Part shown: positions 17,061 through 24,959 of the stretch, piece by piece
Layout of the letters: each line of letters opens with the position of its first letter
Numbering within the stretch: position 1 is the stretch's first letter
Origin: Betaproteobacteria bacterium
GTDB lineage: Bacteria; Pseudomonadota; Gammaproteobacteria; Burkholderiales; Burkholderiaceae
Direction of reading: 5' to 3'
NCBI GenBank assembly: GCA_947378095.1
Contig: CANCIL010000009.1
Span: 1 to 36,329 of the forward strand
Length of the DNA: 36,329 nt
The notes under the pieces: generated by a model
What the model was told of the DNA's origin: nothing
What the model saw: only the letters and a program-made list of their open reading frames with translations
Database searches by the model: none
Position numbers and translations under genes: made by a program

Positions 17061-17807
17061 ATGCGCTTTGATGTTGTGACCTTATTTCCGGAGATGTTCT
17101 CTGCACTCACGCAGTGGGGTGTAACTGGTCGCGCTTGTGAGCAATCTCTTGCCAGTGTTCATTTATGGAATCCACGGGATTTTTGTTCCGATGCTCGTAA
17201 GACGGTTGACGATCGCGCCTATGGCGGGGGTCCGGGCATGGTGATGATGGCAAAACCGCTTGAAGATACTCTTGTGGGGATCAAAGCGGCACATCAGGCT
17301 GCAGGACTGAAAAGCGGCCCTCTTTGTCTTCTAGCACCCCAGGGAGAGCATTTTTCACAAAAAATAGCCGGAAATCTTCTGGATTACGGCAATATCAGCT
17401 TTATTTGTGGTCGTTATGAGGCGGTTGACCAACGTTTTATTGATCGCAATGTTGATTTACAGCTTTCGATCGGTGATTTTGTGCTCTCGGGAGGTGAAAT
17501 ACCCGCTATGGCCATCATGGATGCGGTTATCAGGCTTATTCCGGGGGCTTTGGGGGATGGGGAGTCTGCAGCTCAGGATAGCTTTATGAACGGCCTTTTG
17601 GACCATCCACACTACACCCGCCCCGAAATATATGAAAATTTATCCGTCCCAGACGTGCTTTTGGGCGGACATCACGCTAAAATAGCGGATTGGCGTCGGC
17701 AGAAGTCTTTAGAGCTGACGTTCAAGCTAAGGCCAGATTTAATTGAATCTGCCAGAGCAAATGGGTTGCTAACCCGAGAAGATGAACAATTTCTTCGCTC
17801 GCTGTAA
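17061..17807 (+). CDS. trmD: tRNA (guanine-N1-)-methyltransferase
   Basis: This 248-residue SPOUT-class enzyme methylates G37 of tRNAs with SAM, which prevents +1 frameshifting. It shows MRFDVVTLFPEMF at the start, KTVDDRAYGGGPGMVMM, ICGRYEAVDQRF, and the trefoil-knot SAM site LSIGDFVLSGGEIPAMAIMD. The ATG at 17061 has no good Shine-Dalgarno sequence, in line with the low TrmD output known for this operon in E. coli. Confidence 0.97.
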   Translation: MRFDVVTLFPEMFSALTQWGVTGRACEQSLASVHLWNPRDFCSDARKTVDDRAYGGGPGMVMMAKPLEDTLVGIKAAHQAAGLKSGPLCLLAPQGEHFSQKIAGNLLDYGNISFICGRYEAVDQRFIDRNVDLQLSIGDFVLSGGEIPAMAIMDAVIRLIPGALGDGESAAQDSFMNGLLDHPHYTRPEIYENLSVPDVLLGGHHAKIADWRRQKSLELTFKLRPDLIESARANGLLTREDEQFLRSL

Positions 17808-17943
17808 ATACTTTTAGTAATGCGCAGTAGTGATTTAAAGGTTTGGTTTTTGGTTTAGTGAAATTGTTTTAACTGCATCCTCTGTTAGGTCCGTTGATTT
17901 ATATCTCGGGATTAAACGCTAACAAGATGTTTAAGGATTAAAA

Positions 17944-18339
17944 ATGAATTTGATCGAAAAAATTGAGCAAGAAGAAATTGCTCGCTTAAGTGCTAACAAA
18001 ACTTTGCCAAGCTTTGCGCCTGGTGACACAGTGGTAGTTAGCGTAAACGTTGTTGAAGGTACACGTAAGCGTACTCAGGCCTTTGAAGGCGTTGTGATTG
18101 CTAAACGCAATCGCGGACTCAATTCCAGCTTTATCGTGCGTAAGATTTCTTCTGGTGAAGGCGTTGAGCGTACTTTCCAAACATACTCACCATTGATCGC
18201 TAGCGTTGAAGTGAAGCGTCGCGGTGATGTACGTCGCGCTAAGTTGTACTACTTGCGTGATCGTTCTGGTAAGTCAGCACGTATTAAAGAGAAGTTGCAA
18301 GCGCGCACTAAAACAGTAGCTGCTCCAGCTGCTGAATAA
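17944..18339 (+). CDS. rplS: 50S ribosomal protein L19
   Basis: This 131-residue protein has the bL19 landmarks [48 protein letters not shown] and [15 protein letters not shown]. It sits near the 30S-50S interface. AAGGAT supplies a strong ribosome-binding site. A 136-base gap separates it from trmD; I see no convincing promoter in the gap. A Lys/Ala-rich tail follows the core. Confidence 0.97.
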   Translation: MNLIEKIEQEEIARLSANKTLPSFAPGDTVVVSVNVVEGTRKRTQAFEGVVIAKRNRGLNSSFIVRKISSGEGVERTFQTYSPLIASVEVKRRGDVRRAKLYYLRDRSGKSARIKEKLQARTKTVAAPAAE

Positions 18340-18357
18340 ATTGCTCTGCTGCACACG

Positions 18358-18384
18358 AAAAGGCGGCCTAGGTCGCCTTTTTTG
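18358..18384 (+). terminator. Rho-independent terminator of the trmD operon
   Basis: AAAAGGCG (18358-18365) pairs with CGCCTTTT starting at 18374 and is followed by a T run. It ends the ribosomal operon right before the Nudix gene. Confidence 0.85.
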
Positions 18385-18390
18385 TTGCCT

Positions 18391-18405
18391 TAGAATATGA
18401 CCATG
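18391..18405 (+). promoter_or_regulatory. -10 box adjoining the Nudix gene start
   Basis: TAGAAT (18391-18396) lies 6 bases before the ATG at 18403 and directly abuts the alternative ATG at 18397. There is no Shine-Dalgarno sequence. Starting at 18403 would make the mRNA leaderless, with a promoter placed over the rplS terminator. Confidence 0.4.
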
Positions 18406-19146
18406 CCTAAGATTCCAACGCCTGAAAAAGATGCAATCAATGTAGCTGCGCCTCCAGGCTTTGATGCTCGGGCGATTCCAGTTCATGCGGTTTGCTCTGA
18501 TCAAGTCAAAGTCTCTCCTGAGATTTTGGTGCCAGAAGTGTTGCGGCAGCGTTTTCAAACTCCGCCAATCTGGCAACCCGAAATTACCGATGAGAGTCGA
18601 CAAGTCATGGTGGCGGACATTATTGCTAAACGTCAGGCCGCAGGAAAGATCACTGAGGCGGCTGTGCTGATTCCTTTGTTGCTGAAAGAGGATGGCTTAT
18701 CTGTTTTATTAACCCAAAGAACAAATCATCTACGCGATCATGCTGGGCAAATTAGTTTTCCGGGTGGCAGGATGGATCCCGGAGATGCTGGGCCTAATGA
18801 CACGGCCTTGCGGGAAAGTGAAGAAGAAATTGGTTTGGATCGCAATCGGGTTGAGATTATTGGTCATATGCCTCAATACCTCACGGTTTCTGGATACAGC
18901 GTAACCCCAGTGGTTGGTTTGGTTCAGGCTCAGGCTCAGGCAGAATACGTATTAGACGAGTTTGAAGTGGCCGATGTTTTTGAGGTCCCCTTACAGTTTT
19001 TGATGGATCCAGCCAATCATCAAGTCAGAATGTGGCAAAGTGAGCAGGGTAGTCGCCGTTTTTATGCGATGCCCTACGAAAATCGGTTTATTTGGGGCGC
19101 TACTGCTGGAATGTTACGTAACCTTTATCATCTATTAAAAGTATGA
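18397..19146 (+). CDS. Nudix hydrolase, CoA pyrophosphatase type
   Basis: The product has 249 residues from ATG 18397, or 247 from ATG 18403, which I consider equally possible given the -10 box. It has the CoA-pyrophosphatase lead-in LLTQRTNHLRDHAGQISFPG, followed by the Nudix box (GG RMDPGD then ALRESEEEIGL) with the metal-binding glutamates. Enzymes of this NudL/PCD1 type split CoA or its derivatives into 4'-phosphopantetheine and 3',5'-ADP. An N-terminal extension of about 95 residues precedes the catalytic core. It overlaps the next gene by 4 bases (ATGA). Confidence 0.9.
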   Translation: MTMPKIPTPEKDAINVAAPPGFDARAIPVHAVCSDQVKVSPEILVPEVLRQRFQTPPIWQPEITDESRQVMVADIIAKRQAAGKITEAAVLIPLLLKEDGLSVLLTQRTNHLRDHAGQISFPGGRMDPGDAGPNDTALRESEEEIGLDRNRVEIIGHMPQYLTVSGYSVTPVVGLVQAQAQAEYVLDEFEVADVFEVPLQFLMDPANHQVRMWQSEQGSRRFYAMPYENRFIWGATAGMLRNLYHLLKV

Positions 19147-20102
19147 CTTTCTTTTCTATCCTCTTCGCCCTCATTGCTGAGCAATATCGCCCGGTAACTT
19201 CTAGCCACTGGATCGCTCGAATGAGTGCTCGTTGGTTAGATTGGGTCGCTGGTGAATTCGGCGGCAAGACGGAGGCAGGAGCAAGTCCGGTTGGTGCACG
19301 CATGGCTTGTATGGTGGCCTTTATTCTGCCGACCTTTTTGGTGTTTGTGATTTATGTAGTGTGCATGGTGACCTATCCGGTTTTAGGCTTCATCTGGAAC
19401 ATCATCATTGCCTATCTCTTTTTTGGATTTCGTCAGTTCAGTCATTCATTTACCTTAGTGCATGAGGCAATCGAGAGTCATGATCTGCCAGCAGCACGCG
19501 CAGCACTTGGTGAATGGTATGGGCCTGAGTTAGATACGTCTAACCTGACAGAAACTGAAGTGATTTCTTTAGCGCTAGAGCGTGCGATTATTGGTTCACA
19601 TCGTCATGTCTTTGGTGTGCTCTTTTGGTTCCTGATGCCAATGGGCCCAGCTGGTGTTGTCTTATATCGTTTAGCTGATACAGCAGCACAGCGCTGGTCT
19701 GAGCGTGGCGACTTTAATCTCAGTGAATCTGCGCGCCACTTCTTCTACGTATTGGATTGGATTCCGGCACGTATTACTGCCATGGGCTTTGCGATTGTGG
19801 GTAACTTTGAGGGTGCAGTGTATGGCTGGCGTTACCTCACCCAGAAATGGGGCGATTCATTATCAGGCGTGATCTTGGCTGCAGGTAGTGGTGCGCTTGG
19901 AGTTCGCTTGGGCGAGCCCTTAAGTGAGCCCGATAGTGATGAAGCTTTGCGCATGGCTGAGGCTGGTGAGCCTTTGGTCTATGAAGTGGGTATGGAGCCT
20001 ACGGAGCGTACGATGCGTTCTGCTGTTGGCTTGGTATGGCGTTTAGTTATCGCTTGGATGGCTTTGTTGCTAATGCTGACCATCGCTGTTTGGCTTGGCT
20101 AA
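19143..20102 (+). CDS. CobD/CbiB-AmpE family membrane protein
   Basis: This 319-residue membrane protein has hydrophobic segments near residues 3-12, 52-75, 80-95, 155-175 and 295-318. It carries the family block FRQFSHSFTLVHEAIESHDL with ARAALGEWYG, then SHRHVFGVLFWFLMPMGPAG and DTAAQRWSE. CbiB makes adenosylcobinamide phosphate in B12 synthesis; AmpE is a related inner-membrane protein. No cobalamin gene is nearby and the sequence reads more like the AmpE-type branch, so a B12 role should not be assumed. It is translationally coupled to the Nudix gene, and its last 56 bases overlap the end of rsgA on the other strand. Confidence 0.75.
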   Translation: MTFFSILFALIAEQYRPVTSSHWIARMSARWLDWVAGEFGGKTEAGASPVGARMACMVAFILPTFLVFVIYVVCMVTYPVLGFIWNIIIAYLFFGFRQFSHSFTLVHEAIESHDLPAARAALGEWYGPELDTSNLTETEVISLALERAIIGSHRHVFGVLFWFLMPMGPAGVVLYRLADTAAQRWSERGDFNLSESARHFFYVLDWIPARITAMGFAIVGNFEGAVYGWRYLTQKWGDSLSGVILAAGSGALGVRLGEPLSEPDSDEALRMAEAGEPLVYEVGMEPTERTMRSAVGLVWRLVIAWMALLLMLTIAVWLG

Positions 20103-21060
20103 TACCCTGTAATTGCGTATCTGCTGTTTTTGAATCCGAACGCAGCTGTCTAAATAGCGCCAGTCTCTCTGGCGCTATTTCATTTCTTTCTACCGCTTCT
20201 CGCACTGCGCAATCTGGCTCAGCCTGGTGGGCGCAATTATGGAAACGACATTTACCTAAGAGATCTTTAAATTCTCTAAAGGCATGCTGTAGCTCACTAA
20301 CGGACATGTGGGCTAAACCAAACTCCTGAAATCCAGGCGAGTCAATTAGGGCGCCTAACTTTCCGCTGGCATCCCGTCCCCAGGCTTCGGGTAACTCAAA
20401 GTAACGACAGGCAGTTGTCGTGTGTTTGCCAGTATCTAATCGAACGGAATATTCCTGGGTTAGGGCTGCGGCATTAGGTACCCAAGCATTGAGCAAGCTC
20501 GATTTACCCATGCCTGATTGGCCAACAAAAACGGATACTTTGCCTTGTAGGGCAGGCCGGAGTGCATCAATGGATTTGGCATCAAATTTAGCTGAGACTT
20601 CGCTTACCGGGTAGCCCATACGCACATAGGGCTCAATGATTTTGCGGGCATGCGCCAAGTTATCTTTTAGATCACTTTTATTGAGCAAAATATGCAAGCC
20701 AATTTGGTTTGTCTCGGCAGCAACCACTGCTCTGCCTAACAAGTCAGGCGAGAATGCAGGCTGCGTTGCCAGCACCACCAAAATTTGATCAACGTTAGAT
20801 GCAATCAGCTTACTTTTAAACGCATCGGAACGATAGAGTAAATTTTCTCTAGGTTCAATTTCAATAATGCGCGCCTGATCAGCCGAGGTACTCTCTAGCA
20901 ATAATCGATCACCTACTGCACCAATATGTTGTTTAGCAGGTGTGCTTACCTGAATCAGTTCATCACCGAGAATCTGATTCCCTAGAGCATCCTTGCTAAT
21001 GCGTTGCGCTAAATAGTGTCTTCCATAAGAAGCTGTCAGTAGCGCAAGAAATGAATCCAT
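20047..21060 (-). CDS. rsgA: Small ribosomal subunit biogenesis GTPase RsgA
   Basis: This 337-residue circularly permuted GTPase has the order G4 (NKSD, 127-130), G1 (GQSGMGKS, 180-187) and G3 (DSPG, 240-243). An N-terminal OB-fold and a C-terminal zinc site (Cys271, His274, Cys276, Cys284 in CRFHNCAHQAEPDC) complete the family layout. It binds the 30S subunit late in assembly and hydrolyses GTP to release factors such as RbfA. It starts 5 bases after the M48 protease gene on the same strand, so the two are probably one transcript. Its 3' end overlaps the CobD/CbiB-type gene by 56 bases tail to tail. Confidence 0.96.
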   Translation of the reverse strand: MDSFLALLTASYGRHYLAQRISKDALGNQILGDELIQVSTPAKQHIGAVGDRLLLESTSADQARIIEIEPRENLLYRSDAFKSKLIASNVDQILVVLATQPAFSPDLLGRAVVAAETNQIGLHILLNKSDLKDNLAHARKIIEPYVRMGYPVSEVSAKFDAKSIDALRPALQGKVSVFVGQSGMGKSSLLNAWVPNAAALTQEYSVRLDTGKHTTTACRYFELPEAWGRDASGKLGALIDSPGFQEFGLAHMSVSELQHAFREFKDLLGKCRFHNCAHQAEPDCAVREAVERNEIAPERLALFRQLRSDSKTADTQLQGISQAKQRWSALATKPSKR

Positions 21061-21065
21061 AGTCT

Positions 21066-22316
21066 CTAGTGAAAGCGCTGCAAATTAGCAATGCGCAAAG
21101 GAGCAGGAGGGTGTGAGCTATAGAAAGCGGTATACAGAGGATCTGGAGTCAAGGTCGATGCATTGTCTTGATAGAGTTTGACCAAAGCCGAGACTAAATC
21201 TTTCGATGATGATTTTTCTGCAGCAAATCCATCGGCCTCGTATTCATGTTTACGTGAGGCTAAACTGGATAAGGGAGTGAAGAAAAAGCTAAATACTGGC
21301 GATACCAACATAAAGAGTGCCAGTGCCAGCCCGCCGTTGTATCCACCCAGATTGGGCATAACACCCAGATCGGTGTAGAACCACACTTTGGTGCTAATCC
21401 AACCTAGTAATGCAAACATGCCAAAGCTCAAGGCAAAGGAAACTAGGAGACGCTTACGAATATGGTTGCACTTGTAATGCCCTAGTTCGTGGGCAAGCAC
21501 AGCCTCTACTTCGCCTGGATTGAGCTTTTCAATCAAGGTGTCAAAAAACACAATACGCTTTGCTTTGCCCATGCCAGCAAAAAAGGCATTGCCATGTGCA
21601 CTACGCTTGCTGCCATCCATCACAAACAAACCTTGGCTTGCAAAGTCGCAGCGTTTTAGTAAGGCCTCAATTTGGGTTTTGAGTGGCCCTTCATCAAGCG
21701 CGACAAATTTATTAAATAGGGGTGCAATAAAGGTCGGAAAAATCCACTGCATTAATAGACTCACTGCTGAAAGAACGCCCCAAGCCCAGAGCCACCAAAA
21801 GTCACCAGCTTTGGCCATGAGCGTAAGGATGACCCACAGCAAGGGAACGCCAATCGCACCGCCAACCCCAATGCCCTTCACCATATCACTAAAGAATAAT
21901 TTTTTATTCATACGATTAAAGCCAAAACGCTCTTCCAGATGAAACTGTTTGTACCAAGAAAAGGGGATATCAAGAATGCCGGAGATCAGCACGATCGATA
22001 TTAAGAGGGCCATTTGTTGAGGAATGCCAGCGCCTAAGAGCTGAAGCAAGGCCAGATTGAGAATCTCTAAACCACCTAATAGGGTGAAAGAAATTAAAAT
22101 AATGGCGCTAACGCCATTCTCTAAAATACCCAAGCGTAATTTAGCAATGGTGTAGTCGGCTGCTTTTTGATGTTCCGCTAAAGTGACTTTTTCAGCGAAT
22201 TCGGCTGGCACGCTATCGCGATGTTGTGCCACATAACGAATTTGGCGTTGGGAGAGCCAGTGGCGTAGGCCAAAACTAGCGATAAAGGCAATGAGAAAAA
22301 TAATTGTGAATGTCAT
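21066..22316 (-). CDS. M48 family membrane metallopeptidase (STE24/CAAX-protease-like)
   Basis: I start this at ATG 22316 (416 residues) rather than an upstream TTG at 22343, because the TTG version would overlap orn and ATG gives a normal membrane N-terminus ([15 protein letters not shown]). It has several transmembrane segments and the zinc motif HELGH (His276, Glu277, His280), with the third ligand in [11 protein letters not shown]. The sequence [13 protein letters not shown] is typical of STE24-like enzymes. Bacterial members act in membrane-protein quality control; no substrate can be named. An exact TATAAT lies 6 bases upstream of the ATG and there is no ribosome-binding site. rsgA follows. 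Confidence 0.92.
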   Translation of the reverse strand: MTFTIIFLIAFIASFGLRHWLSQRQIRYVAQHRDSVPAEFAEKVTLAEHQKAADYTIAKLRLGILENGVSAIILISFTLLGGLEILNLALLQLLGAGIPQQMALLISIVLISGILDIPFSWYKQFHLEERFGFNRMNKKLFFSDMVKGIGVGGAIGVPLLWVILTLMAKAGDFWWLWAWGVLSAVSLLMQWIFPTFIAPLFNKFVALDEGPLKTQIEALLKRCDFASQGLFVMDGSKRSAHGNAFFAGMGKAKRIVFFDTLIEKLNPGEVEAVLAHELGHYKCNHIRKRLLVSFALSFGMFALLGWISTKVWFYTDLGVMPNLGGYNGGLALALFMLVSPVFSFFFTPLSSLASRKHEYEADGFAAEKSSSKDLVSALVKLYQDNASTLTPDPLYTAFYSSHPPAPLRIANLQRFH

Positions 22317-22328
22317 GAGATCATTATA
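22314..22328 (-). promoter_or_regulatory. Consensus -10 box adjoining the M48 start
   Basis: On the minus strand TATAAT (22323-22328) is followed by GATCTC and then the ATG (22316-22314). Transcription beginning 7 bases past the box would start at the start codon itself. The -35 region would fall inside the 5' end of orn, and no good match is seen. Confidence 0.5.
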
Positions 22329-22331
22329 GAT

Positions 22332-22928
22332 ATGAGCGAACAATCAAACATGAGCAGTCCCCTTACCCCAAAGACAGCCCCAGCAAGCGAGCATTTGATC
22401 TGGGTAGACATGGAGATGTCGGGCTTAAACCCAGAAACCGAGCGTATTTTGGAGATTGCCATCATCGTGACTGATGCCCATCTCAATACTATTGCAACCG
22501 CACCCGTGTGGGTGGTGCATCAGGAGGATTCTGTTCTGGATGCCATGGATGCTTGGAACAAAGGTACCCATGGACGCTCGGGATTAATTGATAAGGTCAA
22601 AGCATCTACTCAAGATGAAGCAACGGTTGAGGCGGAGTGCATTGCTTTTTTAAAGCAATATATCAAAGCAGGTATTGCTCCCATGTGTGGCAATACGATT
22701 GGTCAAGATAGGCGCTTTATGGCTAAGTACATGCCAAAACTAGAGGCCTATTTTCATTACCGAAATATTGATGTCTCCACTCTGAAAGAGTTGTGCAAGC
22801 GTTGGCATCCAGAGTTAGTCAAAGGATTTACTAAAAATCAGGCGCACACTGCTTTGGCTGATATTGAAGAGTCGATTGAAGAACTGAAGTATTACCGCGA
22901 AAAATTTATTGTTCCCTTGCCGCAGTAG
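22332..22928 (+). CDS. orn: Oligoribonuclease
   Basis: This 198-residue DEDDh 3'-5' exonuclease degrades 2-5 nt RNAs, above all dinucleotides such as pGpG, and is usually essential. The first Asp-Glu pair is in [20 protein letters not shown], the second Asp in [12 protein letters not shown], and the His/Asp pair in [14 protein letters not shown]. It starts at ATG 22332; a second ATG at 22350 would remove six residues of a non-conserved lead. It is divergent from the M48 gene with only 15 bases between the start codons. Confidence 0.96.
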   Translation: MSEQSNMSSPLTPKTAPASEHLIWVDMEMSGLNPETERILEIAIIVTDAHLNTIATAPVWVVHQEDSVLDAMDAWNKGTHGRSGLIDKVKASTQDEATVEAECIAFLKQYIKAGIAPMCGNTIGQDRRFMAKYMPKLEAYFHYRNIDVSTLKELCKRWHPELVKGFTKNQAHTALADIEESIEELKYYREKFIVPLPQ

Positions 22929-22933
22929 GTTTT

Positions 22934-23557
22934 TTACTTCTTAATAGCGCTCTTAGGTCTAAACACCTTGATCACAGATTCATCGGTTTCCATGTAGGGG
23001 CCACCAATCAAATCGATGCAGTAGGGAACGGCTGCAAAAATACCAGGGACAATCGGTTTGCCGTCCGCATTTTTAAGGCCTTCCAAAGTCTCAGCAATTG
23101 CTTTAGGTTGGCCGGGCAGATTAATGATTAAAGCAGCGTGACCCTCAATTTCTCGCAGAACGGCAGTCTGGCGAGACAAAATCGCGGTCGGAACAAAGTG
23201 CAGGCTGATTTGTCGCATTTGCTCCCCAAATCCCGGCATTCTGCGGGTTCCGGCCTCTAGGGTGGCCTCGGGGGTGACATCCCTGCGTGAGGGTCCTGTG
23301 CCGCCTGTGGTGAGGACTAGATCGCAACCTAAGTCATCCACAAGCTCAACAATCGTTTCTGTAATGATTTCTGCTTCATCGGCTATCAGCCGTTCATGAA
23401 AGACGCAGGGATTGGTCAGGGCTTTCATAAGCCAAGTCTGAAGGGCTGGAATCCCCTCATCTTGATATACACCCTGACTGGCTCGGTCAGAGACCGAGAT
23501 CAAGCCAATTTTGATTTCATTTGGAGCGCTTCGCTTCCAGGCTTCGGTATGCTTCAT
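22934..23557 (-). CDS. mogA: Molybdopterin adenylyltransferase
   Basis: This 207-residue MogA/MoaB-fold protein begins its domain with IKIGLISVSDRASQGVYQDEG. The nucleotide/molybdopterin loop is LTTGGTGPSRRDVTPEAT, and GFGEQMRQISL and LIINLPGQPKAIAETL follow. It adenylates molybdopterin before MoeA inserts molybdate. moaA, mobA and moeA lie together about 7-8 kb to the right, so the pathway is split in this genome. It is divergent from pmbA with a 26-base gap, and a TAGAAT box lies 6 bases before its ATG. Confidence 0.93.
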   Translation of the reverse strand: MKHTEAWKRSAPNEIKIGLISVSDRASQGVYQDEGIPALQTWLMKALTNPCVFHERLIADEAEIITETIVELVDDLGCDLVLTTGGTGPSRRDVTPEATLEAGTRRMPGFGEQMRQISLHFVPTAILSRQTAVLREIEGHAALIINLPGQPKAIAETLEGLKNADGKPIVPGIFAAVPYCIDLIGGPYMETDESVIKVFRPKSAIKK

Positions 23558-23586
23558 GTTTCTATTCTAGCTATTATTAGGGCATG
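23555..23586. promoter_or_regulatory. Compact divergent promoter pair mogA/pmbA
   Basis: Within the 26-base gap the minus strand carries TAGAAT (23564-23569), 6 bases before the mogA ATG. The plus strand carries TATTAT (23572-23577), 6 bases before the pmbA ATG. Only 2 bases separate the boxes. Neither gene has a Shine-Dalgarno sequence, and both -35 regions would lie inside the partner gene. Confidence 0.5.
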
Positions 23587-24930
23587 TTTACATATACATC
23601 GAACCAGTTTCAAGAAATCGTGGATTTCATGCTTAAAGAGGCCAAAAGAAGGGGGGCTTCGGATGCGGTGGCAGAGATTTCAGAGGGCCAGGGTCTTTCT
23701 GTGACCGTCCGCAAGGGCGAGGTTGAGACGATTGAGCAAAGCCTCGATAAACAGGTTGGCGTCACCGTCTTTTTGGGCCATCGTCGTGGAAATGCGAGTA
23801 CAAGCGACTTTTCGAAAGATTCTCTTAAAGCCACAGTGGAGGCTGCATACCATATCGCCCAGCATACAGCTGAAGATAACTGTGCAGGTCCAGCAGAGCG
23901 TGAATTATTAGAAAAGAATCCTTTGGATTTAGATTTATTTCATCCATGGAATCTAGATGCTGCTCAAGCAGTCGAGATTGCTCGGGCTGCTGAGGGAAGT
24001 GCCTTTGCAGTAAGTAAGCAAATTCAAAATAGTGATGGCGCATCTGTTTCAGCACATCATGCGCATTTCATGATGGGGACATCTCATGGATTTATGGGAG
24101 GTTACCCATTTTCAAGACACTATATTTCTTGCGCGCCTATTGCTACTGAGACTGGAAAGCAGGCCAAGATGCAACGCGACGATTGGTACTCCAGCTCTCG
24201 CATTGCTGAGGAGTTAGCTGATCCTGCGGCCATTGGTAAATATGCTGCTCAGCGTGCCCTATCTCGTCTGAAGGCAAGGTCTCTCACAACCCGTCGTTGC
24301 CCTGTGATCTTTGAGGCGCCGCTTGCTGCGGGCTTATTAGGTGGCTTGGTGCAGGCAGTTTCTGGGGGCGCACTATATCGCCGCTCTAGTTTCTTACTCG
24401 ATAGCTTGGGTAAACAAGTATTACCAAAACACATCAGCCTATTTGAAGATCCGCATTTGAAATCAATGACTGGAAGTGCACCTTTTGATGAGGAGGGTGT
24501 TAAGACTTCTGCTCGTACTGTAGTGGATAAGGGAATCCTTGAAGGATATTTTTTATCAACCTATTCAGCGCGTAAATTAGGAATGAAAACTACGGGTAAT
24601 GCGGGTGGATCACACCATTTAACAATCCATAGTAAAAAAACGCCTAAGGGTGGCTTACCTGCCTTATTGAAAGAGATGGGCACTGGTTTATTGGTTACTG
24701 AACTCATGGGGCAGGGCGTGAACTACGTGACGGGTGATTATTCTCGCGGTGCCTTTGGTTACTGGGTTGAAAACGGTGAGATTCAATATCCAGTAGAGGA
24801 ATTTACGATTGCTGGCAACCTACGCGATATGCTCTTGGATATTGAAATGGTTGGAAGCGACACATTAATTCGAGGAACCAAAGAAACCGGCTCCATTTTG
24901 ATTGGCTCAATGACCGTAGGTGGCAAATAA
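23584..24930 (+). CDS. pmbA: Metalloprotease PmbA (TldE), TldD/E complex subunit
   Basis: This 448-residue protein has the PmbA/TldE layout: DAVAEISEGQGLSVTVRKGE near the N-terminus, the middle block RRCPVIFEAPLAAGLLGGLV, and the C-terminal FTIAGNLRDMLLDIEMVGSD. PmbA forms a heterodimer with TldD; TldD supplies the zinc protease site and PmbA is the non-catalytic partner. The complex processes small peptides such as microcin B17 and antitoxin CcdA in E. coli. tldD is not in this window. ATG 23584 has no ribosome-binding site but a -10-like box 6 bases upstream. Confidence 0.95.
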   Translation: MFTYTSNQFQEIVDFMLKEAKRRGASDAVAEISEGQGLSVTVRKGEVETIEQSLDKQVGVTVFLGHRRGNASTSDFSKDSLKATVEAAYHIAQHTAEDNCAGPAERELLEKNPLDLDLFHPWNLDAAQAVEIARAAEGSAFAVSKQIQNSDGASVSAHHAHFMMGTSHGFMGGYPFSRHYISCAPIATETGKQAKMQRDDWYSSSRIAEELADPAAIGKYAAQRALSRLKARSLTTRRCPVIFEAPLAAGLLGGLVQAVSGGALYRRSSFLLDSLGKQVLPKHISLFEDPHLKSMTGSAPFDEEGVKTSARTVVDKGILEGYFLSTYSARKLGMKTTGNAGGSHHLTIHSKKTPKGGLPALLKEMGTGLLVTELMGQGVNYVTGDYSRGAFGYWVENGEIQYPVEEFTIAGNLRDMLLDIEMVGSDTLIRGTKETGSILIGSMTVGGK

Positions 24931-24959
24931 AATAGACATCTAAGATATAGGAGATTGAA

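Noticed and set aside
17808-17943. Internal promoter before rplS
   Set aside because: The 136-base gap has TTGTTT and TTGATT hexamers, but no -10 box at a proper distance from either.
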